Source: Streptomyces wuyuanensis (lineage in GTDB: Bacteria > Actinomycetota > Actinomycetes > Streptomycetales > Streptomycetaceae). Taken from it: a stretch of DNA of 64,000 bases. The notes below the pieces were generated by a model that worked only from the letters and a program-made list of their open reading frames with translations, had not been told where the DNA came from and made no database searches. The stretch lies in assembly GCF_900103455.1 (NCBI RefSeq), contig NZ_FNHI01000008.1:215851-279850 (forward strand). The letters run 5' to 3'. Within the stretch, counting starts at the first letter, position 1. Every line of letters begins with the position of its first letter. A program made the position numbers and the translations under genes. This document shows positions 62,684-64,000 of the stretch, in pieces.

Positions 62684-64000
62684 TCACCTGGGGGCGGGCC
62701 GGTGCTCGGTGATCCAGCGGGCGGCGAGGAGTCCGGAGGCGGCGGTGAGGACGGCGGCGGCGATGACGGTGGCGTCGAGGCCGAGCCAGTCGGCGAGGAT
62801 GCCGGCGACCAGGGCTCCGGCGGCGTAGCCGATGTCCCTCCAGAACCGGTAGGTACCGAGGGCGTTGGCCCGCCAGGCGGGGTGGGCGTGGTCGGAGACG
62901 GACGCGATGAGGGCCGGGTAGACCATGGCCGTGCCCAGACCGAGGAAGACCGCGGAGAGGACGCCCGCGAGCAGCGGGCGGTCGAGCAGGGCCAGGGCGA
63001 GGACGAAACCGATGGCCTGGACGAGCATGCCGTAGACGATCAGGGGCTTGCGCCCGACGCGGTCGGCGAGGTGACCGGTGGGAATCTGTCCGAGCCCCCA
63101 CAGGATCGGGTAGAGGCCCTTGATCAGGCCGACGGCGGCAAGCCCCAGGCCGTGGTCGGTGAACAGCAGGGGGAAGACGCCCCAGGTGAGCCCGTCGTTG
63201 AGGTTGTTGATCAGCCCGGCCTGGCTCGCGCCGCGCAGGGAGCGGTTGTTCCAGGAGGTGCGGATGAACGTGGGCTTGAGGCCGGAGTCCTCGTCGGTGG
63301 GCAGCGGCTTGGTGCAGTCGGCGAGTTCGAGCGCGACGTGGGCGGCGGTGTCGCGGACGGCGAGGGCCAGCGCGAGGCCGGCGACGACGAAGACGATGCC
63401 GATGAGCTCGGGGACGGGGCGCAGGCCGTAGCTGGTGGCGAGGTAGCCGGTGAGCAGGGCGGTGACGCCGACCGCGGTATAGCCGGCGGCTTCGTTCAGG
63501 CCGGTGGCGAGCCCGCGGCGGGAGGGGCCGACGAGGTCGATCTTCATGTTGACGGTCATCGACCAGGTCAGGCCCTGGTTGAGGCCGAGGAGGACGTTGG
63601 CGGCGACGATCCACCCCCAGGACGGTGCGTAGGCGAGCGCGAAGGGGACGGGGATGCCGAGCAGCCAGCCGGCCACCAGCAGTTGCTTGCGGCGGAAGCG
63701 GGCGGCGAGGGCGCCGGCGGCGAGGTTGGTGAACGCCTTGGTGAGGCCGAAGGCGATGATGAAGGAGAAGACAGCCAGGTCGCTGGTCAGGCCGAACGTT
63801 TCGGAGCCGATGAGCGGAACGGTGGTGCGCTCGAGACCGACCAGCCCGCCGACGCAGACGTTGACAATGACCAGCAGGGTGAACTGCAGCCGGTTCTCTC
63901 GGAGCCCTAGCTGTTCTGTCCCGGGAGGTTGTGGACGGGTGATGCAGGTCTCGGCTGAGGGATCTTGAAATGGGTGAGGGCCTTCTGGCCTGGTGTGGAT
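62684..64000 (-). CDS. MFS transporter (partial at window edge)
   Basis: The reading frame stays open from the stop at 62684 to the right edge (439 codons), so the start is probably outside the window; no ATG or GTG with a ribosome site precedes the first hydrophobic segment (NRLQFTLLVIVNVCVGGLVG, about 63840-63897). About ten further segments follow, with RTTVPLIGSETFGL, GLNQGLTWSMTVNMKIDLVG, ADRVGRKPLIVYGM and RFWRDIGYAAGALVAGILAD. These features match an MFS group found with arsenic or metal resistance and with drug efflux in actinobacteria. The substrate is unknown. Confidence 0.82.
   Translation of the reverse strand: MHTRPEGPHPFQDPSAETCITRPQPPGTEQLGLRENRLQFTLLVIVNVCVGGLVGLERTTVPLIGSETFGLTSDLAVFSFIIAFGLTKAFTNLAAGALAARFRRKQLLVAGWLLGIPVPFALAYAPSWGWIVAANVLLGLNQGLTWSMTVNMKIDLVGPSRRGLATGLNEAAGYTAVGVTALLTGYLATSYGLRPVPELIGIVFVVAGLALALAVRDTAAHVALELADCTKPLPTDEDSGLKPTFIRTSWNNRSLRGASQAGLINNLNDGLTWGVFPLLFTDHGLGLAAVGLIKGLYPILWGLGQIPTGHLADRVGRKPLIVYGMLVQAIGFVLALALLDRPLLAGVLSAVFLGLGTAMVYPALIASVSDHAHPAWRANALGTYRFWRDIGYAAGALVAGILADWLGLDATVIAAAVLTAASGLLAARWITEHRPAPR

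Overview
The window is high-GC DNA with GTG/ATG/TTG starts, many 4-bp stop/start overlaps and SARP/AfsR-type regulators. Its housekeeping gene set is typical of Streptomyces or a close relative, and it looks chromosomal. No rRNA, tRNA, CRISPR array or insertion sequence was recognised.

Left flank (1-9.4 kb), ordinary metabolism: a partial HpnB-type glycosyltransferase, a glutamate/aspartate racemase-family protein, a small membrane protein, apolipoprotein N-acyltransferase, a Nudix hydrolase, a 3-hydroxybutyrate-dehydrogenase-like SDR, a GAF/PucR-type regulator and a convergent MHS-family transporter. The two convergent genes share a perfect hairpin terminator.

Metallophore-like island (9.7-17.3 kb). 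A PduX-like amino-acid kinase is transcribed leftward. A six-gene unit runs rightward: SbnA/cysteine-synthase-like PLP enzyme, DUF4213/DUF364 protein, MFS transporter, FecCD-type permease, ABC ATPase and binding lipoprotein. Two Zur/Fur-type palindromes lie in the divergent promoter region. I read this as a compact, metal-regulated route that makes, exports and re-imports a small chelator, or that makes an unusual diamino acid for the neighbouring NRPS.

NRPS cluster (17.5-55.7 kb). Tailoring genes come first: cation antiporter, flavin reductase, RebH-like tryptophan halogenase, SARP, aldehyde dehydrogenase, stand-alone A-PCP, type II thioesterase, MbtH and P450. The assembly line follows: A-PCP-Cy-MT, C-A-PCP-TE, C-A-PCP, a degenerate C protein, two acyl-CoA dehydrogenases and, on the opposite strand, Cy-A-PCP. 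Also present are a decayed phosphopantetheinyl transferase, an AlkZ-like DNA glycosylase, an exporter, a GNAT, a threonine aldolase, a DUF2461 protein and an SHMT-like enzyme. The gene set fits this inferred route: halogenate Trp, beta-hydroxylate it on a carrier protein, cleave it to a chloro-indole aldehyde, oxidise that to an acid, and use the acid as starter. The starter A domain lacks the usual alpha-amine-binding Asp, which agrees with the model. Two Cy domains predict azoline rings. The terminal TE has Cys in place of Ser. The AlkZ-like protein suggests a DNA-reactive product.

Right flank (55.7-64 kb): a tiny secreted peptide with a repeated DDMPWG motif, an AfsR-like regulator containing a 52-bp perfect palindrome, a MarR regulator, a CsbD stress protein, a small hydrophobic protein, a LysR-type effector domain without a DNA-binding domain, a DUF5997 protein and a partial MFS transporter.

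Domain calls rest on motifs read by eye. A-domain pocket residues come from manual alignment to the GrsA numbering and are provisional.
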